A stretch of 32,383 nt of DNA from Deltaproteobacteria bacterium (GCA_947486185.1 CANKTH010000049.1:1-32383), one strand, 5' to 3'; shown: positions 14,242 to 26,902, counted from the stretch's first letter. Program-made: numbers and translations. Notes: generated by a model not told the origin, from the letters alone.

Positions 14242-15543
14242 TTGATCGACTCTATCGCCGCTCTCCGGGAGGCCCTCGCCCTCTCGCCCGAAAATCTGCC
14301 ACTGCGGCTCCTGATCGCGCGTACGCTGCTCGACGCCGGAGAGCTCGAAGGGGCGCTGACCGCCTATTCCGAGGTCCTGGCGCGGGCCCCGGATCGGGTC
14401 GATGCGCGACTTGGCGCCGGTCGGGCCGCGCTCGGACTGGGGCGGGAGGCCGAGGTCCGGGCCGCCTGGGGTCCGGTCACCGCCCAGCTTGGTCCTGAAG
14501 AGCTGCGGGAGCTTGCCCGGCTTCAGCTCCGCGCGGGGGAGCTCGACGCCGCTCGCAAGAGCTACCAGTCCCTGCTCGCCGCCAACCCGGGACTGCGAGA
14601 TCTGGAGCTTGACCGTGCCCTACGAGGGTCCTTTTCTCCCACCACCGGGTCCGAGCCCCCCGTGGCGCCTGCGCCACCCGGCCGGCCGGCTACCACCTTC
14701 GCCGACGTCGGAGGCCTCGAGACCCTGAAAGAGCGGCTGCGGATGGACATCGTCTACCCGCTCCGGCAGCCCGAGCTGTTTCGCGCCTACGGGAAAAAGG
14801 CGGGTGGCGGCTTGCTTTTGTACGGACCGCCGGGCTGCGGCAAGACCTTCCTGGCCCGAGCTGCGGCGGGCGAGAGCGAGGCGCACCTGATCGTCGTGGA
14901 GATCCCGCAGGTGCTGGACATGTGGCTGGGTGAGAGCGAAAAACGGCTGCACGCCCTCTTCGAGGAGGCTCGCCAGAAGGCGCCCACCATCTTGTTTTTT
15001 GACGAGATCGAGGCGATCGGTGCGTCGCGGCATCAACTCCGCCATGGTCCGGGTCGTCGCCTCGTCAACCAGCTCCTCGCGGAGATGGATGGCGCCCTCT
15101 CGGAGAACCAGAGCGTGCTCGTGGTGGGGGCCACCAACGCGCCATGGGATGTAGATCCTGCACTTCGTCGGCCCGGCCGTTTCGATCGGGTCGTTTTCGT
15201 GCCGCCGCCCGACGCTGCGGGCCGTGAGGCGATCCTTCGTCTCCTCTTCGTCGAGCGCCCCGTCGACCGCCTCGACTACGCCGCGATCGCGAGGAAAACC
15301 GGACGGTTTTCGGGGGCTGATCTGGCCCTGCTCGCGCAGGTGGCGAGCGAGCGGGCTCTGGCAGAGGCCGTACGCACCGGCAAGCTCCGACCGATCACGC
15401 AGGGGGACCTGCTGGCGTCGATTGATAAGGTTCGACCAACCACCTTGGAGTGGCTCGACACGGCCAAGCGCTACGTGAGCTACGCCAACCAGGCCGGGCT
15501 CTACGACGACGTCAAGCAGTGGCTCGACCGCGAACCCGGCTGA
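14242..15543 (+). CDS. AAA ATPase with N-terminal TPR domain
   Basis: A 433-residue soluble protein. Residues 1-118 form TPR-like helix pairs (LREALALSPENLPLRLLIARTLLDAGELEGALTAYSEVLARAPD). A short Pro-rich linker leads to a classical AAA module (about 152-395): FADVGGLETLKERL entry motif, Walker A GPPGCGKT (195-202), pore-loop region MWLGESE, Walker B ILFFDEIE (250-257), sensor-1 GATNAP, and arginine-finger motif RRPGRFDR. The AAA part is of the Cdc48/FtsH/proteasome-ATPase type and there is no protease domain or membrane helix, so it probably unfolds or remodels partners chosen by the TPRs. The TTG start at 14242 has GAGGTG just upstream. It is flanked by the TPR-membrane protein (97 bp) and the AsmA-like gene (42 bp). 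Confidence 0.88.
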   Translation: MIDSIAALREALALSPENLPLRLLIARTLLDAGELEGALTAYSEVLARAPDRVDARLGAGRAALGLGREAEVRAAWGPVTAQLGPEELRELARLQLRAGELDAARKSYQSLLAANPGLRDLELDRALRGSFSPTTGSEPPVAPAPPGRPATTFADVGGLETLKERLRMDIVYPLRQPELFRAYGKKAGGGLLLYGPPGCGKTFLARAAAGESEAHLIVVEIPQVLDMWLGESEKRLHALFEEARQKAPTILFFDEIEAIGASRHQLRHGPGRRLVNQLLAEMDGALSENQSVLVVGATNAPWDVDPALRRPGRFDRVVFVPPPDAAGREAILRLLFVERPVDRLDYAAIARKTGRFSGADLALLAQVASERALAEAVRTGKLRPITQGDLLASIDKVRPTTLEWLDTAKRYVSYANQAGLYDDVKQWLDREPG

Positions 15544-15585
15544 CAGGTTCCTCGGCCGGTTAGGCCGCGCAATCAGGGAGCCTCG

Positions 15586-18363
15586 ATGTCGCACGCCCCC
15601 TCATCCGCCCGACGCGCCCTTCGTGGTGTCGGCCTCCTCGTCATCGTCGTGCTCGGCGCCGCTGCCGTCGCCCCGGCGCTGCTGAAGGACCGCGTGCTCG
15701 GCACGCTGCAGGCTGAAATCAACGCCCAGATCCTTGCAGACGTCCACTTTCAGGACGCATCGCTGACAGCCTTCACGTCCTTTCCTGATCTGACCGTGTC
15801 GCTCACGGGCGTCTCGGTGGTGAACCGCGCCCCGTTCGAGGGCGTGAAGCTGGCCGAGGCCGGTCGGCTCGACCTGACGCTGGACCTGATGAGCGTGCTC
15901 GGCGGCGAGCAGATCATCATCCGGGAGCTTCGCCTGGAGGACGCGGCCCTGGATCTCCGGGTCAACGCCGAAGGAGAGAGCAACACGGACATCACGGCGA
16001 AGGAGGCCGATGTGGCGCAGGAAGTCGCCACCGCCGAGGCGAGCGCGGTGGGCCTCAAGCTCGCGGCCGTCCAGCTCCATCGGGTTGATCTTCGTTACGA
16101 CGATCGGGTCGACGACCAGGTGATCCTGGTCGACGATCTGGAGTTGGTCGGATCAGGGGATCTCGCGGCGGCGCGCAGCGAGCTCAAGGGTCGCACAGAG
16201 ATCGCCAGGCTGAGCGTGGAGAAGGGCGGGATCCCGCTTCTGAGGGAGGTGCGGCTCAGCTGGGAGCTGATCGGCGCGATCGAGCGGGGGGTGGACGCCC
16301 GGGACGTCACCGTGACGGAGACCCGGGTTTCGCTGGTGGAGAACCGGATCGTCCTCAACGATCTTCACGTGGAGCTCACCGGCGGCGTCCTGCTGGGCGA
16401 AGACGGGGCGCAGCTCGATCTCGAGCTCAAAAATGCGGGGAGCTCCCTAAAGAATCTGCTGTCCCTGGTTCCGGCGGTGTACAGCGGCGCGTATGCCGAC
16501 GTTGCCTCGGCAGGCACCCTCAGCCTCGCCGGCACGCTTCGTGGCCTGCTCCCCTCCGAGGGCGACCACCTGCCGGTCATGGATCTACGCGTCGGGATCG
16601 AGAACGGGAGTTTCCAGCTGCCGGATGTTCCCGTGCCCCTCACCGCGGTGACCCTCGACCTCCGGGTCACGCACCCGGGGGGTGCGCCGGACGGCCTCGT
16701 GCTCGAGGCCGCGCGATTCGCGATGACGGTGGATACCAGTCCCTTGGAAGGCAGGTTTTTGCTGCGTACACCGATCTCGGATCCGGAGGTGGCGCTGGTC
16801 GCCAAGGGGAGGCTCGATCTGGCGCGGCTCGGACAAGTGGTTCCCCTCGAAGGGGCCAGCCTGAAGGGCGAGGTGGACATGGACATCGACGTCGAGGGGC
16901 GGGTCTCCCAGTTCACCGCGGAGGGTGCCCAGAACGTGAAGGCCAAAGGGTTTTTTTCGGCGAAAGGCCTGGTCTACGCAGGCGCGGCCGTGCCAGATCC
17001 CGTCCGGGTAGAGAGCCTCCGGGCCACCCTGTCCCCCGCGGTGGTGGAGCTCACCGATACCCGGCTTCGGATAGGCGAAAGCGACATGACGGTCCAGGCA
17101 CGCCTCGAGAACGTGTTGGGGTACAGCCTCGCTGGGCAGACCCTGGGTGGCGCGATCACGCTGAGCGCTGAGCGCCTGGATCTCGACCGGCTCACCGGGG
17201 AGCCTGAGCCGGGCGAGGCGGAGGCCGAGGCCGAAGGATCGGTGACGGTGATCCCGGCCAACCTCGCGCTCCGGGTCGAGACCCGGCTCGGCACCGTCCG
17301 TTACGATAGCGCCGACTACCACAACGTGGTGGGTGCGGTCACCATCGCGGACAGCACGCTCACCTTTGAGGATTTGAGTCTGGACCTGCTGGGAGGGCGC
17401 GCCGGTGTTCGCGGCACCTACCGGGCGCCGACCGCAGCCCGGGCGGACATCGACCTCACCGTCAAGGCCGAAGCGCTGTCGATCGCCGAGACCGCCAGCC
17501 GATATCAGAGCTTTCAACGGGTGGTCCCACTGGCAGAGGGTCTCGGGGGAACCTACAGCGGGTCCGCCCGGTTCGTAGGCACCCTGGGCCCTGACCTGGC
17601 GCCTGATCTTCCGAGCTTGTTTTCAGAGGGTGACCTCAGGATCACCGGCGTGGCGCTCGCGCCGGCGGCTCTGGCTGCGGTCGGCTCCGCGATGAAGGAC
17701 GACTCATTTACCAGGTTGAAGCTTGATGGGCGTCGGCTCGCCTACGTGCTCCGTGGGGGCGAGCTCGAGCCGACGCCGATGGCGCTGACCGTCGGAGGCG
17801 TTGAAGCGAGCCTCCAAGGCGGGTTTGATCCCGTCGCCCGGACACTGGCCCTCGAGATGGGCATGACGGTGCCGACGAGCCGCCTGGCGCCGGGCGTCCT
17901 GAACCTCGGTGCCGGTGCGCCGGTGGATCTCGACGTGGTCGTGGACATCGGCGGCACGTATGACTCGCCCAAGGTGGCGGTAAAACCTGGTAAAGTTACC
18001 GTGGCAGTGGTCGCGGCGGTGGTGGGCTCCCTGGTGGACGCCGCGCGGTCGCGGGGCGACGCGCTGATCGCCGCTGCAGAGAAGGAGGCGGCGGCGTTGC
18101 GCGCTGCGGCCAGGGCCGAGGCGGAGAAGCTCCGTAAAGAGGCGAGAAAGAAGGTGGATGAGCAGCTCAAGGCCGCCAAGGGCAACCCTCTCTTGGAGAA
18201 GGCGGCCAGGAAGGTGGTGGATGAGCTCGAGAAGAAGGCGGAGGAGGCGATCCGGAAGGCCGACAAGAAGGCCGAGGAGAAGGCGGATACCGTCGTTACG
18301 AAGGCCAGGAAGGAGAAGGAGCGACTGATCGCCGAGGCAGAGCAGAAGGCGTCCGCGCCCTGA
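15586..18363 (+). CDS. AsmA-family envelope protein with long charged helical tail
   Basis: A 925-residue protein with one N-terminal membrane helix (about 13-34) and then a long periplasmic beta-rich region of AsmA type. It opens with LKDRVLGTLQAEINAQILADVHFQDASLTAFTSFPDLTVSLTGVSVVN, the usual AsmA N-terminal pattern, and repeats the 'LDLDRL'-like and 'GxLRGxL' strands throughout. Such proteins form extended grooves thought to carry phospholipids between membranes. The last 118 residues (808-925) differ: they are almost all Ala, Glu and Lys (e.g. KEARKKVDEQLKAAKGN, EEAIRKADKKAEEKAD) and predict one long amphipathic or coiled-coil helix like apolipoprotein or LEA tails. The stop is next to the convergent epimerase gene (2 bp). 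The ATG at 15586 follows GGGAGcctcg. Confidence 0.85.
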   Translation: MSHAPSSARRALRGVGLLVIVVLGAAAVAPALLKDRVLGTLQAEINAQILADVHFQDASLTAFTSFPDLTVSLTGVSVVNRAPFEGVKLAEAGRLDLTLDLMSVLGGEQIIIRELRLEDAALDLRVNAEGESNTDITAKEADVAQEVATAEASAVGLKLAAVQLHRVDLRYDDRVDDQVILVDDLELVGSGDLAAARSELKGRTEIARLSVEKGGIPLLREVRLSWELIGAIERGVDARDVTVTETRVSLVENRIVLNDLHVELTGGVLLGEDGAQLDLELKNAGSSLKNLLSLVPAVYSGAYADVASAGTLSLAGTLRGLLPSEGDHLPVMDLRVGIENGSFQLPDVPVPLTAVTLDLRVTHPGGAPDGLVLEAARFAMTVDTSPLEGRFLLRTPISDPEVALVAKGRLDLARLGQVVPLEGASLKGEVDMDIDVEGRVSQFTAEGAQNVKAKGFFSAKGLVYAGAAVPDPVRVESLRATLSPAVVELTDTRLRIGESDMTVQARLENVLGYSLAGQTLGGAITLSAERLDLDRLTGEPEPGEAEAEAEGSVTVIPANLALRVETRLGTVRYDSADYHNVVGAVTIADSTLTFEDLSLDLLGGRAGVRGTYRAPTAARADIDLTVKAEALSIAETASRYQSFQRVVPLAEGLGGTYSGSARFVGTLGPDLAPDLPSLFSEGDLRITGVALAPAALAAVGSAMKDDSFTRLKLDGRRLAYVLRGGELEPTPMALTVGGVEASLQGGFDPVARTLALEMGMTVPTSRLAPGVLNLGAGAPVDLDVVVDIGGTYDSPKVAVKPGKVTVAVVAAVVGSLVDAARSRGDALIAAAEKEAAALRAAARAEAEKLRKEARKKVDEQLKAAKGNPLLEKAARKVVDELEKKAEEAIRKADKKAEEKADTVVTKARKEKERLIAEAEQKASAP

Positions 18364-18365
18364 GC

Positions 18366-19718
18366 TCAGGCCTGGGCCGGTGACGGATCGGGGAGGCCGA
18401 GCTCTCCGGCCAGCGCCTGTTCCAGCGTGGGGTGCTGGAACTCAAACCTGCCGGCCAGGCTCCGGGACACGACGTTCTGCCCTCCGAGCAGGAGTGAGCT
18501 GCCCATCTCGCCGAAGGCGAGCGTCACCGCGGCGGCCGGCAGAGGCAGCACCGCGGGCATTCCGCAACAACGACCGAGCATTGTGGCAAATTCTCGCTGC
18601 CGCACCCGGCCCGGCGCCACGAGGTTGGCCGGCCCCGAAAGCGCCGGATCGCGCGCGATGTGGGTGAGCGCGTAGACCGCATCGTCGAGGCCGATCCACG
18701 GAAAGTGTTGTGTGCCTCGGCCGACCGGGCCGCCTCCACCTGCTCGGAACAAGGGGAGCAGTCGCTGGAGCGCTCCGCCGTGCGCCGACAGCACGACACC
18801 CAGCCGCGCGTAGACCATTCGGCAGCCGGGCAGGGCAGCGGTCTCCTCCCAACGCCGGCACAGGTCCGCCAGGAAGTCGACCCCGCCCGGGCTCCGCTCA
18901 TCCACCTCGTCTTCTACCTGCTGCCCGTAAAAACCCACGGCGCTCGCGCTGATCCACGCCCGCGGGCGGACGGCGAGCCGCTCGAGCACCTCGCCGAGCA
19001 GCGCCGTCGGTCGGAGCCGGCTCTCCACCAGCGCCTGCTTCCGAGCCTCGCTCCATCGGCGCTCACCGACGCTCTCGCCCCCGAGCGAGATCACGGCGTC
19101 AAAGCCTGTGCTCCCGGAGGCAGCTGACAGCGCCGCTTCGTCTACGTAGCCGGCGTCGGGCCGCCAGTGCACTTGTCCCGCGCCAGGTTCTTTTCGTACA
19201 AGCTGAAAAACCTCGTGTCCGCCCGTGCTGAGGAATGCCGTCAGCGCGCTCCCGACCAGACCCGACGCTCCGGTCACGAGCACGCGGAGCTTCGGTTGAC
19301 CGACGTGACGCTTGAGGTCGGAGAGGAGACGGCGGCGTCGAAAGCTGAACATCGGGGCGAGCTTCCTGTCGACCAGCGGGCCGAGGAGCGCGGGCGTGAA
19401 CGTGATCTCGTCGTGGATGATCGTGCCACCGGTCCCGTCGGGGACGAAACGATGGACGTGCCGCCAGGATCCGAACGGTCCTGACTCCATCTCATCCACA
19501 AAGCCGTCGGCGTGGGGCCGGTGCACGGCTACCCACCGAACCATAGGTGCCACCCGCATCACAAGGCGGTCACCCTCAAATACGGTGCCTTTTGCCTCGA
19601 TCACGTCAACGCTGTCCCACGGCGGCTGCAGGCGCGCAAACGCGCCGGGGCGCTCGTGCCACGCCCGGACGAGCTCGGGCGGGAAGGGCAGCGGAGTCTC
19701 GTAGTTGCGGGAGGCCAT
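18366..19718 (-). CDS. TIGR01777-family SDR epimerase with N-terminal SRPBCC domain
   Basis: A 450-residue two-domain protein. Residues 1-140 form an SRPBCC (START-like) ligand-binding fold (YETPLPFPPELVRAWHERPGAF... GSWRHVHRFVPDGTGGTIIHDEITF). Residues 143-445 are an extended SDR: NAD(P) motif VTGASGLVGSAL (148-159), SLGGESVGERRWSEARK, SASAVGFYG, and the hallmark RLGVVLSAHGGALQRLLPLF followed by GPVGRGTQHFPWIGLDDA. This fusion is common in the TIGR01777 group (E. coli YfcH-related), whose substrate is unknown. The ATG at 19718 (AGGGG upstream) is the first Met before the SRPBCC pattern; the open frame beyond is Arg/Gly-rich. It is the third gene after the ECF sigma/ChrR pair with a 62-bp gap, so it may be part of their regulon. 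Confidence 0.9.
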   Translation of the reverse strand: MASRNYETPLPFPPELVRAWHERPGAFARLQPPWDSVDVIEAKGTVFEGDRLVMRVAPMVRWVAVHRPHADGFVDEMESGPFGSWRHVHRFVPDGTGGTIIHDEITFTPALLGPLVDRKLAPMFSFRRRRLLSDLKRHVGQPKLRVLVTGASGLVGSALTAFLSTGGHEVFQLVRKEPGAGQVHWRPDAGYVDEAALSAASGSTGFDAVISLGGESVGERRWSEARKQALVESRLRPTALLGEVLERLAVRPRAWISASAVGFYGQQVEDEVDERSPGGVDFLADLCRRWEETAALPGCRMVYARLGVVLSAHGGALQRLLPLFRAGGGGPVGRGTQHFPWIGLDDAVYALTHIARDPALSGPANLVAPGRVRQREFATMLGRCCGMPAVLPLPAAAVTLAFGEMGSSLLLGGQNVVSRSLAGRFEFQHPTLEQALAGELGLPDPSPAQA

Positions 19719-19768
19719 CGCCCCTGACCTATCCCTTCGACCGGGAGGAGGGAGGGCGACCGCCGCGC

Positions 19769-19789
19769 CCAGACTGAGGTTCAGTCTGG
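19769..19789 (-). other. Hairpin overlapping the chrR-like stop codon
   Basis: CCAGACTGA (19769-19777) and TCAGTCTGG (19781-19789) make a perfect 9-bp inverted repeat with a 3-base loop, and the TGA stop of the cupin gene (19781-19783) is inside the stem. There is no T-run on the minus strand, so readthrough into the epimerase gene is likely; the hairpin could modulate relative expression. Confidence 0.4.
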
Positions 19790-20341
19790 CGGGAGCTCGA
19801 TGCCCTCGATCTTGACGCCAAACACCACCACCGCCCACACCAACGGCTCGACGCCGACTGAGCGCACGTGATGCTCGGTGCCTCCGGCAGCGTCGATCAA
19901 GCTCCCAGGGCCAAATCGACGCCCGTCCGGCTCTTCCAGCACGCCCTGGAGCACGAGGACGCGCTCTGGCCCCAGGTGCGTGTGTCGCGGAAAAGTCGCC
20001 CCCGGCGCGAGTCGTACCAGGCCGACATCGGCGCGCGCCGTAGCTTTCCCGCCGGCGACGTGCACAAGCTCGACACCATCGCTCAGCGGCTGCCAGGCCC
20101 CGTCACCCCCAAGGCCGGAGAGCACCCGCTCCACCGCCTCCGCGCGGAGGTCGAAGAGGTGGCCGAGGCGGGAGATGAACGGGGCGAAGGGCGCAGCTGC
20201 CGCGCTGCCGACCACCCGGCCACGGAGGCTCTCGGGGGGCCTGATGGGCGGAACCTCTCTGGCCAGCGCCGAAAACACGGCATTCCCCAGTTGCCCAGCG
20301 AGCCGCCGGTCGACCAATCGGGCGCCGAGCCGTCGGGTCAT
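19781..20341 (-). CDS. ChrR-like cupin anti-sigma factor / regulator lacking the zinc cysteines
   Basis: A 186-residue protein with two parts. The N-terminal half (1-85) resembles the linker of ChrR-type anti-sigma factors (PPESLRGRVVGSAAAAPFAPFISRLGHLFDLRAEAVERVL). The C-terminal half is a cupin (about 88-180) with the metal-site pattern PRHTHLGPERVLVLQG (H120, H122, E126) and a later His pair (157-158). It contains no cysteine at all, so the usual anti-sigma zinc site (H-x3-C-x2-C) is missing. The start overlaps the ECF sigma stop by four bases (ATGA), so the two are translationally coupled and almost certainly partners. In ChrR systems the cupin senses singlet oxygen or organic hydroperoxide; the signal here is unknown. 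Confidence 0.82.
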   Translation of the reverse strand: MTRRLGARLVDRRLAGQLGNAVFSALAREVPPIRPPESLRGRVVGSAAAAPFAPFISRLGHLFDLRAEAVERVLSGLGGDGAWQPLSDGVELVHVAGGKATARADVGLVRLAPGATFPRHTHLGPERVLVLQGVLEEPDGRRFGPGSLIDAAGGTEHHVRSVGVEPLVWAVVVFGVKIEGIELPPD

Positions 20342-20880
20342 GCGTCCCCCTCGCCGAGCGCGCCGCGCAGCTGCCGCAGCGCTGCAGCGGTGCGCGACTT
20401 CACGGTGCCGACGGGGATCCCCAGGCGCTCAGCGATGCTCGACGAGCTCAGACCCTCAAAATAAGCCAGCTCCAAGACGCGCCTTTGCTCCGCGCTTAGC
20501 GCGCCGAGCGCGCTGCGGAGGCGAGGAAAGTCCCCGGATTCGGAGGCGTCTTCCGCGGGGATTTCCATCAGGCTGGCGTCCAACCCCACGGTGTTCCGAA
20601 CCACGGGGGACCGGAGCCGATCCAGCGCGCGACTCCTGAGCCGGACCAGGAGCCAGGTTCGCACGGTGCCGCGCTCGGGCGTGTAGTCCTCCGCGTGGCG
20701 CCACACCTCGAGCATCACGTCATGCACCAGATCCTCCGCGCTCGTGGCGTCGCGCAGGAGCCTCACGGCCACACCCAGAAGGAGGGCGGCGTACTGGTCG
20801 TAGAGCGCCGCGAGCGCGGCACGGTCCCCGTTGGCCATACGGGACAGCAGCGTCGCATCCGTGGGAGCGGTTGCGCTCAA
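20338..20880 (-). CDS. ECF RNA polymerase sigma factor
   Basis: A 180-residue sigma factor. Region 2 spans about residues 11-90 (LLSRMANGDRAALAALYDQY, SAEDLVHDVMLEVWRHAEDY, GTVRTWLLVRLRSRALDRLRS). A variable acidic linker leads to region 4 (about 120-172; LGALSAEQRRVLELAYFEGL, SIAERLGIPVGTVKSR), the typical helix-turn-helix for the -35 element. The TTG at 20880 was chosen because no ATG lies before region 2 in frame except one too close (RMANGD), and AGGT is about 9 bases upstream. It is followed with a 4-bp overlap by the ChrR-like cupin. The arrangement matches ChrR-associated ECF groups. The promoter it reads may be its own and that of the epimerase gene. Confidence 0.93.
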   Translation of the reverse strand: MSATAPTDATLLSRMANGDRAALAALYDQYAALLLGVAVRLLRDATSAEDLVHDVMLEVWRHAEDYTPERGTVRTWLLVRLRSRALDRLRSPVVRNTVGLDASLMEIPAEDASESGDFPRLRSALGALSAEQRRVLELAYFEGLSSSSIAERLGIPVGTVKSRTAAALRQLRGALGEGDA

Positions 20881-20980
20881 GCCGAAGACCTGTGCATTCC
20901 AGCATGCGTACTCCGGGGTTTGGCCACGAGTCAAGCGGCGCCGCGCCGTCCCGTCGCTCCCGTTACGCGCGGACGTCGCG

Positions 20981-21003
20981 CTGGGATCGGGTGGCGATCC
21001 CAG
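20981..21003. other. Perfect 9-bp inverted repeat in the sigma gene leader
   Basis: CTGGGATCG (20981-20989), GGTGG loop, CGATCCCAG (20995-21003). It lies about 100 bp upstream of the sigma start and immediately after the minus-strand T-run of the neighbouring terminator-like element. It could be an RNA hairpin in the leader or a DNA operator. Confidence 0.5.
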
Positions 21004-21008
21004 AAGCC

Positions 21009-21030
21009 AAAAAAACCCCCGGCGGCGGGG
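21009..21030 (-). terminator. Intrinsic-terminator-like hairpin in the 5' leader of the ECF sigma gene
   Basis: On the minus strand CCCCG-CCGC-CGGGG is followed by G and seven T. The 5-bp all-GC stem is short. An alternative 6-bp pairing uses CCCCGG at 21036-21041 (minus reading) with the same CCGGGG arm. No gene lies upstream on this strand before the divergent 21220 gene, so the element would act on a leader transcript for the sigma operon or on antisense RNA from the repeat gene. Confidence 0.45.
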
Positions 21031-21219
21031 TGCATCCGGGGACGCGCAACGCCCCGCCCGGGGCACGGTGCCCGCCGCTACAGAAATCCGCGTCCGCCTT
21101 TGGACGGATGCAGGCGCGGATTGAACCAATCGACCATGAAGTGCCCTCTCGAGGCTTTTCCGATCACACAACTTGTCGTATGATGTGAACAACCCCTTCC
21201 ACTTCACTCAGGGAGCCCC

Positions 21220-25698
<4,479 letters not shown>

Positions 25699-25724
25699 CT
25701 CGGCCTCGGGTCGGGTCCTCTTCC

Positions 25725-25762
25725 GAACTCCGGTCCTTTCGATGGGCCGGAGTTCTTTTTTT
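25725..25762 (+). terminator. Strong intrinsic terminator after the MopE-repeat gene
   Basis: GAACTCCGG (25725-25733) pairs with CCGGAGTTC (25747-25755); three more pairs (one T-G) extend the stem to 12 bp around a 7-base loop, followed by seven T. It sits 27 bp after the stop codon at 25698. Confidence 0.93.
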
Positions 25763-25921
25763 GGCGGCGCGCGACCGGGCGCTGGACCGCTTTGAACGCC
25801 CGGCGGAAGTTCGCGGCGCGGACGGGGGTTGAGAGGCCGGTGCGCGGGTGACCCTCGCGCGACGGTGTGGTACAAGGTTGGGCGGCCGCGCCTTATCTGT
25901 CGGCCAGCGTGGAGACCAAGA

Positions 25922-26845
25922 ATGAAGATCCGGGTTGGACTGCTTTTGCTGGTGCCGGCGGTCGCGTTTGCGGGTGCCAAGGTGTCGTCGTACAACAAAG
26001 ATGCCCGGATGGGGAACAATTTCTGGGCCGCCGGCTCGGCGATTGACGGCAAAGCAGAGACCGCCTGGCTCCTCCCGGGGGAGAGCCCGATGCGCGGCGA
26101 GTGGATCGAGATCGACCTGCCGCGAGCGGAGATCGACAAGATCGCCATCCTCCCCGGGTTCGCGAAGAACGACGAGACCTTCTCCGACTACGGCAGGGTC
26201 AAGACGCTTCGCGTGGACTTCTACTCCCAGACTGATGTAGAGGTAATTACACAGGTGGGAACCGCGAATATCACGGTGGCGGACAAGCGGGAGCTCCAGG
26301 TTCTCGACCTGCCGGACACCAAGGTCGGCGGCGAGATGTTCGGTGGCAAAGTCAAGCTCTCGATCGTCGATTTCTATCCGGGGGCAGACTACCCGAGCGT
26401 CGGTATCTCAGAGGTGCTGCTCCACCTCAAGGAGTTTGACGCGGCGGTCTCGCTGATCGAGCCCTCGGGCGAGTCGGCCGGGCACGAGTTCACGATGGCG
26501 TCGGACACCAACCCGAAGACCTTCTGGGCGACCGCAGCCGAGGGCGCCGGGCTGACGATCAAGTCCGGCAGCTACGGGGTGTCTACGGTCGGTTTCCAGG
26601 CCGCCAACAAGGATTATGCGCGTCCCAAGACGGTGGAGCTGAGCTCGGGCAACAAGAAGCAGATCACGGTGCTCCCCGACGGCACCGACATGAACTGGGC
26701 GCAGGTGCCCGGTGCGAATGGCTTCGTCGGTGGCGCGGTGGCCGACGTCGTGGTCAAGATCATCGACACCTACCCGGGCGCCAAGAGCGCGGAGCTCGGT
26801 GTCGCCGAGATCAAAGTAAAAGCCACCAACGTCGAGAGCTTTTAG
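25922..26845 (+). CDS. Secreted protein with two discoidin / NADase-type glycan-binding domains
   Basis: A 307-residue precursor with a clear signal peptide (MKIRVGLLLLVPAVAFAGA, cleavage likely near residue 17-19). The mature part opens with SSYNKDARMGNNFWAAGSAIDGKAETAWL, then GEWIEIDLPRAEIDKIAILPGFAKNDETFSDYGRVKTLRVDF, the beta-sandwich pattern of NADase-type glycan-binding (F5/8C-like) domains. A second, more divergent copy follows from about residue 170 (SGESAGHEFTMASDTNPKTFWATAAEGAGLTIKSG), with the matching YPGAKSAELGVAEIKV end mirroring YPGADYPSVGISEVLLHL. The ATG at 25922 (GGAG 8 bases upstream) begins the signal peptide; the open frame upstream is not protein-like. No catalytic domain is seen, so a binding role on the envelope or extracellular glycans is inferred. 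Confidence 0.82.
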   Translation: MKIRVGLLLLVPAVAFAGAKVSSYNKDARMGNNFWAAGSAIDGKAETAWLLPGESPMRGEWIEIDLPRAEIDKIAILPGFAKNDETFSDYGRVKTLRVDFYSQTDVEVITQVGTANITVADKRELQVLDLPDTKVGGEMFGGKVKLSIVDFYPGADYPSVGISEVLLHLKEFDAAVSLIEPSGESAGHEFTMASDTNPKTFWATAAEGAGLTIKSGSYGVSTVGFQAANKDYARPKTVELSSGNKKQITVLPDGTDMNWAQVPGANGFVGGAVADVVVKIIDTYPGAKSAELGVAEIKVKATNVESF

Positions 26846-26902
26846 TCAAGGCCCGGGTCCCGGGGGCGCGAGCCGCCGGCGCGCTGATCGCCAAAACGAA
26901 GA

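Larger units (their letters stand above)
20881..21219. other. Divergent spacer between the sigma operon and the MopE-repeat gene
   Basis: This 339-bp gap holds three things I can point to. A 9-bp inverted repeat is at 20981-21003 and a minus-strand terminator-like element at 21009-21030. Close to the plus-strand gene there is a TATGAT hexamer (21179-21184) that could be its -10 element, though no good -35 is present, followed by AGGGAG 4 bases before the ATG at 21220. No conserved reading frame was found in the gap on either strand. Confidence 0.5.
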
